Below are positions 45,112 through 53,854 of a stretch of DNA of 64,000 bases, in pieces. Under the pieces are notes generated by a model. That model searched no databases and was not told the DNA's origin. It worked only from the letters and a program-made list of their open reading frames with translations. Location: NCBI RefSeq assembly GCF_041260665.1, contig NZ_JBGCCT010000007.1, positions 186,001 to 250,000 on the forward strand, in the 5' to 3' direction. Position 1 is the first letter of the stretch; the number at the start of each line of letters is the position of its first letter. This DNA comes from Catenulispora sp. GP43. Its GTDB lineage: Bacteria > Actinomycetota > Actinomycetes > Streptomycetales > Catenulisporaceae. The translations under genes and the position numbers were made by a program.

Positions 45112-46107
45112 TCAGCGCGCGAGCAGCTCCAGGGTGTCGACCACCCGGTTGGAGAACCCGAACTCGTTGTCGTACCAGGCGACCACCTTCACGTGCCGGC
45201 CCTCGACCCGGGTCAGCGCCGAGTCGAAGATCGACGACGCGGGGTTGCCGACGATGTCGGAGGAGACCAGCGGGTCCTCGGAGTACTCCAGGATGCCGGC
45301 GAGCCGGCCCTGGGCCGCCTCGCGGTAGGCGGCCAGCACGTCCTCGCGGGTCACGTCGCGGGCGACCGCGGTGTTCAGCTCGACGATCGAGCCGACCGGG
45401 ACCGGCACCCGGATCGAGTCGCCGGACAGCTTGCCGTCCAGGCGCGGCAGCACCAGGCCGATGGCCTTGGCCGCGCCGGTGGTCGTCGGCACGATGTTGA
45501 CCGCGGCGGCGCGGGCACGGCGCGGGTCGCGGTGCGGGCCGTCCTGCAGGTTCTGCTCCTGCGTGTAGGCGTGCACCGTGGTCATGAAGCCGTGCTCGAT
45601 GCCGGCCAGGTCGTCCAGGACGGCGGCCAGCGGGGCCAGGGCGTTGGTCGTGCAGGAGGCGTTGGAGACGATCGTGTGTGCGGTCGGGTCGTAGGCCTCG
45701 GTGTTGACGCCGTAGGCCAGCGTCACGTCGGCACCGTCGGACGGCGCGCTCACCAGGACCTTCTTCGCGCCGGCGGCCAGGTGGGCGCTCGCGGCCTTGG
45801 CCGCGGTGAACCGGCCGGTGGCCTCCAGCACGATGTCCACGCCGAGGTCGGCCCACGGCAGCTGAGCCGGTTCCCGTTCGGCCAGCACGGTGATCCGCCT
45901 GTTGTCGACGACCAGCACGTTGCCGTCGACGCTCACCGGGCGGCCGAGCCGTCCGGCGGTGGTGTCGAAGGCCAGGAGCCGGGCCAGGGCGGTGGGGTCG
46001 GTGAGGTCGTTGACCGCGACCACTTCCAGGTCGCTGCCCCGCTCCAGCAGGGCGCGGAGCACGTTGCGTCCGATGCGGCCGAAGCCGTTGACGGCGATGC
46101 GAGTCAT
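45112..46107 (-). CDS. gap: Glyceraldehyde-3-phosphate dehydrogenase
   Basis: 331 residues. NAD-binding G-F-G-R-I-G-R, Asp33/34 in A-V-N-D-L-T (NAD preferred), catalytic Cys152 in S-N-A-S-C-T-T-N, H-A-Y-T-Q-E-Q-N, and W-Y-D-N-E-F-G-F-S at the end. Converts glyceraldehyde 3-phosphate to 1,3-bisphosphoglycerate in glycolysis. Complete and canonical, but pgk and tpi are absent here, so this may be a second copy away from the glycolytic cluster. No neighbouring partner gene suggests a specific role. Confidence 0.95.
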   Translation of the reverse strand: MTRIAVNGFGRIGRNVLRALLERGSDLEVVAVNDLTDPTALARLLAFDTTAGRLGRPVSVDGNVLVVDNRRITVLAEREPAQLPWADLGVDIVLEATGRFTAAKAASAHLAAGAKKVLVSAPSDGADVTLAYGVNTEAYDPTAHTIVSNASCTTNALAPLAAVLDDLAGIEHGFMTTVHAYTQEQNLQDGPHRDPRRARAAAVNIVPTTTGAAKAIGLVLPRLDGKLSGDSIRVPVPVGSIVELNTAVARDVTREDVLAAYREAAQGRLAGILEYSEDPLVSSDIVGNPASSIFDSALTRVEGRHVKVVAWYDNEFGFSNRVVDTLELLAR

Positions 46108-46208
46108 GCGTGATGTCCTTTCGGTTTCTCAGTCATCACGAGTCTCGCCAACGCCGCGGCGCCGTGGCAGTGGCGCGGGCGCCATTGTTCGCAAGGATCG
46201 CGCCAGGA

Positions 46209-47201
46209 CTATTCGCCCCGGGTGAAGGTGCGCCGGTATTCGCTCGGGGACGTGCCGAGGATGCGCTGGAAGTGCGAGCGCAGATTCGTTCCGGTGCCGA
46301 GGCCCACATCGTCCGCGATCTGCTCGATGCTGCGCTGGGACCGTTCCAGCAGCTCGCGCGCCAGATCGACGCGCGCCCGGGTGACCCACTGCATCGGGGT
46401 GTAGCCGGTGTCCTCGATGAAGCGCCGCGAGAACGTGCGCGGGGACACCGCCGCGTGCTCGGCGAGGGTCTCCAGGCTCAGGGGATCGCCGAGCCGGTGC
46501 AGAGCCCATTCGCGGGTGGCGGCGAAGCGCTCGCCCAGCGGCTCGGGCACGCTGCGCGGCACGTACTGCGCCTGGCCGCCGCTGCGGTAGGGCGCCGCGA
46601 CCAGCCGCCGGGCCGCATGGTTGGCCGCGGCCACCCCGAGGTCGCCGCGCAGGATGTGCAGGCACAGGTCGATGCCCGAGGCCGCGCCGGCCGATGTCAG
46701 GACACTGCCTTCGTCGACGAACAGGACGTTCTCGTCGACGCGGATGTCCGGGTGCCGCCGGGCCAGGATGCGCGTGTAGTGCCAGTGCGTCGTGGCGCGC
46801 CGGCCGTCCAGCAGGCCGGTGGCCGCCAGCGCGAAGGCCCCGGTGGAGATCGCGGCCAGCCGCGCGCCCCGGCGGTGGGCGGCCAGCAGCGCCTCGACGA
46901 CGGCCGGCGGCGGCTCGTCCCGGTCGGGATTGCGGTAGCCGGGGATGAAGGCGATGTCGGCCCACGCCAGCGCCTCCAGGCCGTGCGCCACGTGGTAGGC
47001 CAGGCCGTCGCCGCCGGCCACCAGCCCCGGCGCCGCGCCGCACACCCGGACCTCGTACGGCATGCTGGCGCGGGTGGTGAACACCTGCGCCGGGATGCCG
47101 ACGTCCAGCGGCTTGGCGCCCTCCAGGACCAGGACCGCGATGCGGCGCAGGCGCGCCGGCGCAGCGGCCCGGTCCGCGTCGGACACCTCGCGATCGACCA
47201 T
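46209..47201 (-). CDS. GlxA-type AraC-family regulator
   Basis: 330 residues. Residues about 15-180 form a DJ-1/PfpI-like domain (I-A-V-L-V-L-E-G-A-K-P-L-D-V-G, with S-T-G-A-F-A-L where the nucleophile Cys would be, so not enzymatic). The C-terminal AraC part has two HTHs: L-E-T-L-A-E-H-A-A-V-S-P-R-T-F-S-R-R-F and I-E-Q-I-A-D-D-V-G-L-G-T-G-T-N-L-R-S-H-F. ATG 47201 fits the family length; upstream the frame is open but unrelated. Target unknown. Confidence 0.88.
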   Translation of the reverse strand: MVDREVSDADRAAAPARLRRIAVLVLEGAKPLDVGIPAQVFTTRASMPYEVRVCGAAPGLVAGGDGLAYHVAHGLEALAWADIAFIPGYRNPDRDEPPPAVVEALLAAHRRGARLAAISTGAFALAATGLLDGRRATTHWHYTRILARRHPDIRVDENVLFVDEGSVLTSAGAASGIDLCLHILRGDLGVAAANHAARRLVAAPYRSGGQAQYVPRSVPEPLGERFAATREWALHRLGDPLSLETLAEHAAVSPRTFSRRFIEDTGYTPMQWVTRARVDLARELLERSQRSIEQIADDVGLGTGTNLRSHFQRILGTSPSEYRRTFTRGE

Positions 47202-47260
47202 GAAAGCCAGGTTAGCGCCGTTCGCCCGGCTCCCCGGTGTATGGCGCGGGACCTGAAACG

Positions 47261-47854
47261 CTAGCGCCCGGCGACCGGCCGCAGACCGTCCCGGATCACG
47301 GCGAACATCTGGTCCCGCCGCTCCGGCGGCCAGCCCGCGTCCTGCGCGGACCGGGCCACGCTGCACACGATCATCGCCACGTCCGAGTAGTCGGCGTCGG
47401 CCCGCACCTCCCCGGCCGCGACGGCGCGCTCGGTCAGCGACCGCCCGGCCTCCTTCAGCTCCATCAGCCGGGCGTGCAGCCTGGTCGTCTCGTCGCTCTT
47501 GAGCGCGTACATCAAGGACCTGAATATTCCGGGGGAGGCGGCGTTGTGCACCATGAACGTGTGCAGCCACGTCATGAGCGCCTCGCCCGGCGGCTCGGCC
47601 GTGGCCAACTCCCGCGCCACCGCTGTCAGCTTCTCGTACTCCTCGGAGAACACCGCGTCGGCCAACAGATCCCGGGTCGGGAAGTGCCGGTACAGCGTCC
47701 CGATCCCCACCCCGGCCCGCCGGGCGATGTCCTCCAGCGAGAAATCGGCCCCGTGCTCGGCGAACGCCGCTCGCGCCGCGGTCAGCAGCCGCTCGTAGTT
47801 CCGTCGCGCGTCGGCGCGCATCGGCCGCGGTTCCGCCGCCTTGGAGGTGGTCAT
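47261..47854 (-). CDS. TetR-family regulator
   Basis: 197 residues. HTH L-E-D-I-A-R-R-A-G-V-G-I-G-T-L-Y-R-H-F-P-T-R-D-L-L, and C-terminal region with M-L-H-type helices (T-W-L-H-T-F-M-V-H-N-A) as in the SCO-type TetR_C. Divergent from an ECF sigma factor gene with a 227-bp gap. It precedes the GlxA-type gene by 59 bp and may be co-transcribed with it. Confidence 0.88.
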   Translation of the reverse strand: MTTSKAAEPRPMRADARRNYERLLTAARAAFAEHGADFSLEDIARRAGVGIGTLYRHFPTRDLLADAVFSEEYEKLTAVARELATAEPPGEALMTWLHTFMVHNAASPGIFRSLMYALKSDETTRLHARLMELKEAGRSLTERAVAAGEVRADADYSDVAMIVCSVARSAQDAGWPPERRDQMFAVIRDGLRPVAGR

Positions 47855-48081
47855 GGGGTCTCCTCAGGAGTCTGATGTGCCGGACCGGGGGAGGCCGAAG
47901 TCCTTGCCGCTTGCCGGGCACCATTCTGGCGTACCCGCCGGGGCGCCTCCACCTCGCTTGTGCGCTGTGGAAGAACCCGGCCGCGGCTCTCAACTTCCGC
48001 GCCGGCCGGAGGCTCTACCCAGTGAACGTGCCGGGACGGCCGGTGCGTGGGGCGAGGAGAAGGAGAGCGGGGTGCCGCCGA

Positions 48082-48603
48082 ATGGCGCTCACCGAGCGTG
48101 AGGAGCAGGAGTTCTGGGATTTCGTGGCGAGCCGCCGGCAGCATCTGGTGCGTACCGCGTATCTGCTCGCCGGGGATCACGGCCATGCCGAGGACTTCGT
48201 CCAGGACGCGCTGATCCGCGCCCATCGCAACTGGCGCCGCATCGAGCGGTCCGACCAGCCCGAAGTGTACGTGCGCAGGATCATCGTCAATCTCGCGAAT
48301 TCCTGGTGGCGGCGCGCGGTCCGGCACCGGACGCACGTCGCCTGGGAGCCGCCGGACCGGCCGGACGAGCACGACGGCCACGCCGCGGTGGATCGCGAGG
48401 ACGAACTGTGGCGCGCCCTGGCCACGCTGCCCGCGGGCATGCGAGCCGTGGTCGTCCTGCGCTACTACGAGGATCTTTCGGAAGCCGAGACCGCGGCGCT
48501 GCTGGGCAAGTCGCTCGGCACGGTGAAGAGCCAGGCCTCGCGCGGACTGGTGCGGATGCGCGAGGCGCTGTCCGAGTCCCGGGCCGACGTCCCGACACGA
48601 TAG
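48082..48603 (+). CDS. ECF sigma factor, SigE-like family
   Basis: 173 residues. Region 2 (F-V-A-S-R-R-Q-H-L-V-R-T-A-Y-L-L-A-G-D-H-G-H-A-E-D-F-V-Q-D-A-L-I-R), R-R-I-I-V-N-L-A-N-S-W-W-R-R, and region 4 (L-P-A-G-M-R-A-V-V-V-L-R-Y-Y-E-D-L-S-E-A-E-T-A-A-L-L-G-K-S-L-G-T-V-K-S-Q). Typical of SigE-family ECFs of actinomycetes. ATG 48082 is the homologous start; the frame is open to 47875 but upstream residues are Arg-rich and unrelated. It precedes a membrane protein gene by 13 bp, the usual place for its anti-sigma factor. Confidence 0.88.
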   Translation: MALTEREEQEFWDFVASRRQHLVRTAYLLAGDHGHAEDFVQDALIRAHRNWRRIERSDQPEVYVRRIIVNLANSWWRRAVRHRTHVAWEPPDRPDEHDGHAAVDREDELWRALATLPAGMRAVVVLRYYEDLSEAETAALLGKSLGTVKSQASRGLVRMREALSESRADVPTR

Positions 48604-48616
48604 ACAGGAGTAACCC

Positions 48617-49894
48617 ATGATCGACGAGGAACCCGGAGGCCTCGGCGGGTTCGAGGAAGAGGTCTCCAGCATGCTTCACAACCGCGCGGCGCGGTACCCG
48701 GACCACACCGATCCGGTCGGGATCACCAAGCGGCATCTGAAAGCGGCCAGGCAGCGGCGGTGGACGGTGCTCGGGGCGAGCACCGCGCTGGCGGTGACCG
48801 GGGGCGCGGTGTTCGGGCTGTATCCCGGGAACTCGCCCTCCCAGGGCGTCGGCGTCGGCGTCAGCGCCGTCAAAACCCCCGGCGCCGGCCACACCACGGG
48901 CACAGGCGACACCTCGGCCATCGACTACACCGCTGGGAACGACTGCCCGAGCAACGAGAAGGTGCCGGTCGACGTCCCGCACGGCGCGACCAGCCAGCAG
49001 ATCGCGGACGCGTTGGTCAACGCCGGCGTGGTCAAGAGCGCGCAGGCGTATCTCGACGCGGTGAAGCAGGATCAGAACTGGACCGACATCCCGCCTGGCA
49101 CTTATGTGATCTGTCCGCGGATGTCGGGCTCGAACGCGGTGGCGCAACTGTCGAGGACGTCGAACCTTTCGAACGCCTCGCAGATCGTCGTGACCCCGAA
49201 CGAGTACGCGAAGGACGTCATCGCCAGCCTGATCGACAAGCGCAAGTGGAGGCAGGCCGACTTCGACACGGCCGTCGCGGACAACACGATCGGGCTGCCG
49301 GCGTGGTCTGTCGACTCGACCACCCACAAGTTCACGGTCGAGGGGATGCTGGAGCCGGGCACGTACACGATCGCCGCCTCCGACACCCCGCAGAGCATCC
49401 TGCGGCAGATGGTCGCCAACCGGATGGACTTCCTGAAGAGCATCAATTTCGTGATGCAGGCCGGGTTCTTGGACTGCGGCACCGCCAAGTGCACGCCGGA
49501 GCAGGTCCTGACCGTCGCCTCGATCGCCCAGGGCGAGCTCCCGAACCCCATCCTGCCCGACGGCGCGCACGTGGCCGAGGGCGTGTACTCGCGCCTGAAG
49601 GCCGACGACTACTTGGGAATCGACTCCACGGCGCTGTACTACATCGGCCATCTCCCGGCCGGCCAGCTCCCGACCGCGAAGCAGGTGCAGGACCCGAACA
49701 ACCCGTACTCGACCTACGCGCCGCACCACGGCCTGCCTCCGACGCCGGTGGCCGTCACCTCGGACGCCATGATCGAGGCGGCTCTGGCGCCGTCGCACGA
49801 TGGCGTCTACTACTGGTGCTCAACTCACAACGGTACCGAGTTCTTCACGAAGAGCCAGCAGGCGGAGCACGACAAGGACTGCTCTACGCGGTAG
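48617..49894 (+). CDS. MltG/YceG-like membrane protein in anti-sigma position
   Basis: 425 residues: a cytosolic 48-residue N-terminus, a membrane segment (W-T-V-L-G-A-S-T-A-L-A-V-T-G-G-A-V-F-G-L-Y, about 49-69), a Gly/Thr-rich linker, LysM-like and endolytic transglycosylase regions. The MltG landmarks are present: E-G-M-L-E-P-G-T-Y, V-L-T-V-A-S-I-A-Q-G-E, N-P-Y-S-T-Y and G-L-P-P-T-P. In MltG the motif is A-S-I-V-E-K-E, so the first Glu is Gln here. It may cut nascent peptidoglycan strands, or have become a sensor. AGGAG precedes ATG. The cytosolic tail could bind the sigma factor. Confidence 0.8.
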   Translation: MIDEEPGGLGGFEEEVSSMLHNRAARYPDHTDPVGITKRHLKAARQRRWTVLGASTALAVTGGAVFGLYPGNSPSQGVGVGVSAVKTPGAGHTTGTGDTSAIDYTAGNDCPSNEKVPVDVPHGATSQQIADALVNAGVVKSAQAYLDAVKQDQNWTDIPPGTYVICPRMSGSNAVAQLSRTSNLSNASQIVVTPNEYAKDVIASLIDKRKWRQADFDTAVADNTIGLPAWSVDSTTHKFTVEGMLEPGTYTIAASDTPQSILRQMVANRMDFLKSINFVMQAGFLDCGTAKCTPEQVLTVASIAQGELPNPILPDGAHVAEGVYSRLKADDYLGIDSTALYYIGHLPAGQLPTAKQVQDPNNPYSTYAPHHGLPPTPVAVTSDAMIEAALAPSHDGVYYWCSTHNGTEFFTKSQQAEHDKDCSTR

Positions 49895-49911
49895 AAATCA
49901 GTTATCTGATT

Positions 49912-49952
49912 CGCCGAGCCCGGACTCCCCTCGCGTCCGTCCGGGCTCGGCG
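49912..49952. terminator. Hairpin after mltG-like gene
   Basis: A perfect 14-bp stem CGCCGAGCCCGGAC / GTCCGGGCTCGGCG with a 13-nt loop, 17 bp past the stop. Confidence 0.65.
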
Positions 49953-50040
49953 GTCGCATACCCTGGAGTTGAGCTCTAGGTAGCTGATTCATCACTTTGG
50001 GTTATTGACGGCGTGGTACGGCGTCCCTACGTTTTCGCTT

Positions 50041-51105
50041 ATGCCCATTCCCACTGAGCCGATCGGCAGTATTCCGCGCTCCGCCGAACTCCTGGCCGCC
50101 ATGTCAGCCCACGAAGACGGAAGGCTGGACGCGCAGGGCCTGGCCGAGGCCGTCGACCAGGCGGTCGCCGTCACCATCAAGACCCTGGAGGCCGCCGGAT
50201 CGCCGGTGGTCACCGACGGCGAGCAGGGGAAGCCGAGCTTCGCCACCTATCCGATCGCCGGGTTCGACCATCTGAGCCCGGATGGTGTCGTCATCCCCTT
50301 CGCCGACGGCCACCAGCGGCAGCTGCCGCACCTGACCTCCGGACCGTTCCGCTACCAGCAGCACGCCGCCGGCTACCTGAAGCAGGCGCTGAAGCACGCC
50401 GGCGTCCCGGTCAAGCAGGCCGTGATCGCCCCCTCGGCGCTGAGCCTGCTCTACCCGGCCCAGGGGATCGACGGCTATCCGCGCGAGCAGTTTCTCGCCG
50501 ACCTCGTTGACCAGGCCGAGGCCGACATCCGCGGCTGTTTGGACGCCGGCGCGCACAGCGTGCAGCTCGACTTCACCGAGGGCCGGCTCTCGCTCAAGCT
50601 CGACCCCAGCGGGGGAGTGCTGGAGGACTTCATCGCGCTCAACAACCGCGTGCTCGACCGGTTCAGCGACGCCGAGCGGGCCAAGATCGGCGTCCACACC
50701 TGCCCCGGCGGCGACCAGGACTCCACGCACAGCCTCGACGTCGACTACGCCGGGCTCCTGCCCCAGCTGTTCCGTCTCAACGCCGGCTCGTTCTACATCC
50801 AGCTGGCCAGCGAGGCCGATCCCGACCGGGTGCTGGCCACGGTCGCCGAGCACCTGCCGGAGCAGGCCCGCGTGTTCGTGGGCGTCACCGACCCGATCGA
50901 CCCCCGGGTGGAGACGCCGGAGGAGGTCAGGGACCGGATTCTCACCGCCGCACGGCACATCCCGGCCGACCGCCTGGGCACCTGCGACGACTGCGGCTTC
51001 TCGCCGTTCGCCGACGACACCTCCACGTCCCGGCAGACCGCCTTCGCGAAGGTCCGCGCCCGCGTCGACGGCACCGCGCTGGCCGCCGAGCAGTTGGGGG
51101 TGTAG
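50041..51105 (+). CDS. MetE C-terminal-domain-like protein
   Basis: 354 residues in the cobalamin-independent methionine synthase/UROD superfamily: I-P-T-E-P-I-G-S-I-P-R-S at the N-terminus, S-V-Q-L-D-F-T-E-G-R, and zinc-site-like G-V-H-T-C-P-G-G and C-D-D-C-G-F-S-P near the end, compared with His/Cys/Cys in MetE. So zinc-thiolate methyl transfer is plausible. It is about half the length of MetE and lacks its N-terminal domain. A TTG at 50005 is in frame, but homologues start at ATG 50041. Two bp before the peroxidase-like gene, so co-translated. Confidence 0.8.
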   Translation: MPIPTEPIGSIPRSAELLAAMSAHEDGRLDAQGLAEAVDQAVAVTIKTLEAAGSPVVTDGEQGKPSFATYPIAGFDHLSPDGVVIPFADGHQRQLPHLTSGPFRYQQHAAGYLKQALKHAGVPVKQAVIAPSALSLLYPAQGIDGYPREQFLADLVDQAEADIRGCLDAGAHSVQLDFTEGRLSLKLDPSGGVLEDFIALNNRVLDRFSDAERAKIGVHTCPGGDQDSTHSLDVDYAGLLPQLFRLNAGSFYIQLASEADPDRVLATVAEHLPEQARVFVGVTDPIDPRVETPEEVRDRILTAARHIPADRLGTCDDCGFSPFADDTSTSRQTAFAKVRARVDGTALAAEQLGV

Positions 51106-51107
51106 CG

Positions 51108-51683
51108 GTGCCGCACATAGACCTGGGCAACGACGAGCCGGGCATCCGGTCGCTGTTCTACTATCGGCCGGAGACCGCCGCGCCGTTGAGCGAACTGGCC
51201 GAGATCCTGTTGCGCGGCCCCAACTCCCTGGAGCGCTGGGAACGCGAACTGATCGCCACGCACGTCTCCACGCTTAACGAATGCAAGTTCTGCTCCTCCA
51301 GCCACGCCGCCTTCACCGCGGCCCAACTCCCCGAGGGCCTGGACCTGCCGACCATCCGCGCCGACCTCGACGCGGCCCCGATCAGCGACAAACTCAAAGC
51401 CCTGCTGGACATCGCGGCCGCGGTCCAGCGGAGCGGGCGCGAGGTCACCTCCGACCTGGTGGAGCGCGCTCGCGCCGCCGGGGCCGGCGACGAGGAGATT
51501 CACGACACTGTGCTGATCGCCGCCGCGTTCTGTATGTACAACCGCTACGTCGACGGTTTGGCGACGGTCGCCCCGGACGATCCGGAAGGGTACGCCGCCG
51601 GGGCCACAGTGATCGCGGCCCAGGGATACCTGCCCACGATCGACGCCGCCCGGGCCCACCGGGAGAAGGCAGCGACGCGCTGA
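51108..51683 (+). CDS. AhpD-like carboxymuconolactone decarboxylase-family protein
   Basis: 191 residues. The active-site pattern is E-C59-K-F-C62-S-S-S-H66, as in AhpD/peroxidase-related proteins, where the Cys pair and His give thiol peroxidase or disulfide reductase activity. The C-terminal half is helical. GTG start, 2 bp after the MetE-like stop, with GGGGGTG just before. Coupling with a methyltransferase-like protein suggests a shared, unidentified pathway. Confidence 0.85.
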   Translation: MPHIDLGNDEPGIRSLFYYRPETAAPLSELAEILLRGPNSLERWERELIATHVSTLNECKFCSSSHAAFTAAQLPEGLDLPTIRADLDAAPISDKLKALLDIAAAVQRSGREVTSDLVERARAAGAGDEEIHDTVLIAAAFCMYNRYVDGLATVAPDDPEGYAAGATVIAAQGYLPTIDAARAHREKAATR

Positions 51684-51693
51684 ACGACGGACG

Positions 51694-51895
<202 letters not shown>

Positions 51896-51928
51896 GCCGC
51901 GTGGTGCCGTCTGAAGAATGGTCGCCTG

Positions 51929-52297
51929 TTACTCAGGAAGCTGACGGACCTCCAGCGCCGTGCGCAGCGCATGCGACTCCTCGGTGGAGAGCTGCTCCAG
52001 GAAGTGGACGAACGAGACCGTCTGGTTGTCACTGGTGGCCAGGGCGTCGCACATCAGGCGCGCCGTGTAGAACTCGCGCGAGCCGACCGCCTCGTAGGCG
52101 TACGCCCGGCCGGTGCGCTGGCGGCGGAGCCAGCCTTTGCGGCGCAGCTTCTCCATGACGGTCAGCACCGTGGTGTAGGCGAGTTCCCGGTCCGTGTTCA
52201 GGTCGGAGAGGACCTCGCGGACCAGCACCGGTCGCTTGTACCGCCATACGCGGTCCATCACTTGAGCTTCCAATTCACCGAACTGCCGCAGAGCCAC
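51929..52297 (-). CDS. BlaI/MecI-family repressor
   Basis: 122 residues. F-G-E-L-E-A-Q-V-M-D-R-V-W, R-P-V-L-V-R-E-V-L-S-D-L, A-Y-T-T-V-L-T-V-M-E-K-L-R-R-K-G-W and R-A-Y-A-Y-E are the winged helix landmarks of BlaI/MecI; the C-terminal helices dimerise. GTG 52297 has no clear RBS. No BlaR1-type sensor protease is adjacent, so induction must come from elsewhere. A palindromic box lies between it and the divergent recombinase-like gene. Confidence 0.87.
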   Translation of the reverse strand: MALRQFGELEAQVMDRVWRYKRPVLVREVLSDLNTDRELAYTTVLTVMEKLRRKGWLRRQRTGRAYAYEAVGSREFYTARLMCDALATSDNQTVSFVHFLEQLSTEESHALRTALEVRQLPE

Positions 52298-52353
52298 GAC
52301 TGGCAGCGTAAACGAGTCGCGCAGGATTGTCGTGGGTCTTGTGACTTCATTAT

Positions 52354-52372
52354 CTACTAGGTGCGGTAGTAG
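52354..52372. promoter_or_regulatory. BlaI-type operator 1
   Basis: CTACTA-N7-TAGTAG, with core ACTAGGTGCGGTAGT (52356-52370), in the divergent gap between blaI and the recombinase-like gene. Confidence 0.7.
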
Positions 52373-52381
52373 CTTGGCTGC

Positions 52382-53752
52382 ATGGCTTTGCTGGACGAGG
52401 CTGGTGCCGTAGGAGCGTTCTACTGTTGTGTTCCGAGGCGGGGCGACGATGATCAGACTCCCGTCGACGTGCAGGAACGGCAGGGACGCAAGTACGCGGC
52501 GTCGATCGGGATCACGGTGCCGGCGCACCTGGTGTTCGCCGACCAGCGCCGCGCGGTGTGGAATCCGGGCGGTGCCCGGCCGGGGTGGGCGAGGCTGCTT
52601 ACGGCTCTGCGTAGTGGTCGCGTGGCGGCTTTGGTGGTGATCAAACCGGCGATGCTGGTGCGCCACCGGGCGGCCGACGCGGTCGAGTTGCTGATCGCCG
52701 CGCAGGAGCACGGCGTGGATCTGTACTCGATGGGCGACGCGCTGGATCTGGCCGATCCCGGCGGCCGCGAGGCGGCGCTGACCCAGGCGCGCCAGCACGC
52801 GGGGAAGGCCGCCTCGCTGTCGAAGACGGTGCAGAAGTTGCGGCGTCAGAACGCTGACGACGGCCGGCCCCACGGCGGCGGCCGCCGGGCGTACGGCTAC
52901 GGACCCGGCATGGACCCGCTGATCGAGGACGAGGCCCGTACGATCCGCGAGATCTACGCGCGCTACCTGGCCGGCGACAGCCTGCGCGCCATCGCCGGCG
53001 ACCTGAACGCCCGCGCCATCCCGACCGTGACCGGCGCCAGTTGGACCACCGGCGGCGTCACCCGGATCCTGGTCGCCCCGCGCTACGCGGGCCTGCGCGT
53101 GTTCCAGGGCGGCGTCGAGTCGATCGACGGCCTGCGCCAGGCGGTCTGGGAGCCCTGCGTCGGCATCGAGGACTGGCAGCGGGCCCAGGCCGAGCGCGCG
53201 GCCCGCACCGCGGCCACCGACAACAGGCCGCGCGCGGACTACCTGCTGACCGGCCTCGTGGTGTGCGAGCGCTGCCGCGACCACATGGTGGGCTCGATCG
53301 TGGGCGACTACCGGATGTACGCGTGCCCCTCGAAGAACAAGCCGCAGCCCAACCGCTGCAACCGCTACATAGCCGCCAAGTCGCTGGAGCGGTACGTCCA
53401 GCAGGCGGCGATCGACCTGTTGCAGAACACCGGCGCGACCCCGGCGCCCTCGGACCTCCCGGTGACGGTCCGGCGCGGGCCGGTCGGGGCGCCTGGTCGC
53501 CCGGACCAGTTCCGCACCGGGCACGGCCGGGTCGAGACGCAGAGCGCGAATGTACTGGACGGCGTGGTCACCGGGCCGGAGGCGGGCGAGGCGTGGTCGC
53601 GGCTGCCGGAGGCGCGGCGGCGGGCGGTGCTGCGGTTCCTGTTCGCTTCGGTGGAGATCGGGGAGAAGACGACGAGCCGGAGCGTGTTCGATACGAGTCG
53701 GATCAACATTCTGCCGGGGGTTTCCTTGGACGAGCGGGTGGTGGGTGGCTGA
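52382..53752 (+). CDS. Serine-recombinase-like protein, catalytic residues lost
   Basis: 456 residues with the architecture of a large serine recombinase: N-terminal resolvase-like domain, Recombinase domain (Y-G-Y-G-P-G-M-D, I-R-E-I-Y-A-R-Y-L-A-G-D-S-L-R-A-I-A), and a zinc ribbon (C-E-R-C-R-D-H-M ... Y-A-C). The resolvase part reads A-F-Y-C-C-V-P-R-R-G where Y-x-R-V-S with the catalytic Ser is expected, and V-V-I-K-P-A-M-L-V-R-H-R-A where D-R-L-S-R is expected. Ordinary strand exchange is unlikely, so it may be a DNA-binding regulator or decayed recombinase. No att sites seen. Confidence 0.8.
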   Translation: MALLDEAGAVGAFYCCVPRRGDDDQTPVDVQERQGRKYAASIGITVPAHLVFADQRRAVWNPGGARPGWARLLTALRSGRVAALVVIKPAMLVRHRAADAVELLIAAQEHGVDLYSMGDALDLADPGGREAALTQARQHAGKAASLSKTVQKLRRQNADDGRPHGGGRRAYGYGPGMDPLIEDEARTIREIYARYLAGDSLRAIAGDLNARAIPTVTGASWTTGGVTRILVAPRYAGLRVFQGGVESIDGLRQAVWEPCVGIEDWQRAQAERAARTAATDNRPRADYLLTGLVVCERCRDHMVGSIVGDYRMYACPSKNKPQPNRCNRYIAAKSLERYVQQAAIDLLQNTGATPAPSDLPVTVRRGPVGAPGRPDQFRTGHGRVETQSANVLDGVVTGPEAGEAWSRLPEARRRAVLRFLFASVEIGEKTTSRSVFDTSRINILPGVSLDERVVGG

Positions 53753-53786
53753 AGGGTCGGGACCCCAACCGCCTCCGCACATGCCA

Positions 53787-53819
53787 CGGGTGGCGGACCG
53801 AGGGAAGGTCCGCCACCCG
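53787..53819. terminator. Bidirectional hairpin
   Basis: A perfect 13-bp stem CGGGTGGCGGACC / GGTCCGCCACCCG with a 7-nt loop between convergent genes. Confidence 0.7.
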
Positions 53820-53854
53820 CAGCTCAGTCAGTCAGGTGCTGACTCAGCCACCCG

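Noticed and set aside
45371-45568. Small plus-strand frames inside gap
   Set aside because: Antisense to a canonical GAPDH; no support.
52382-53752. Prophage or integrative element boundary
   Set aside because: A recombinase-like gene alone is not enough: no tRNA, no att direct repeats, no phage genes.
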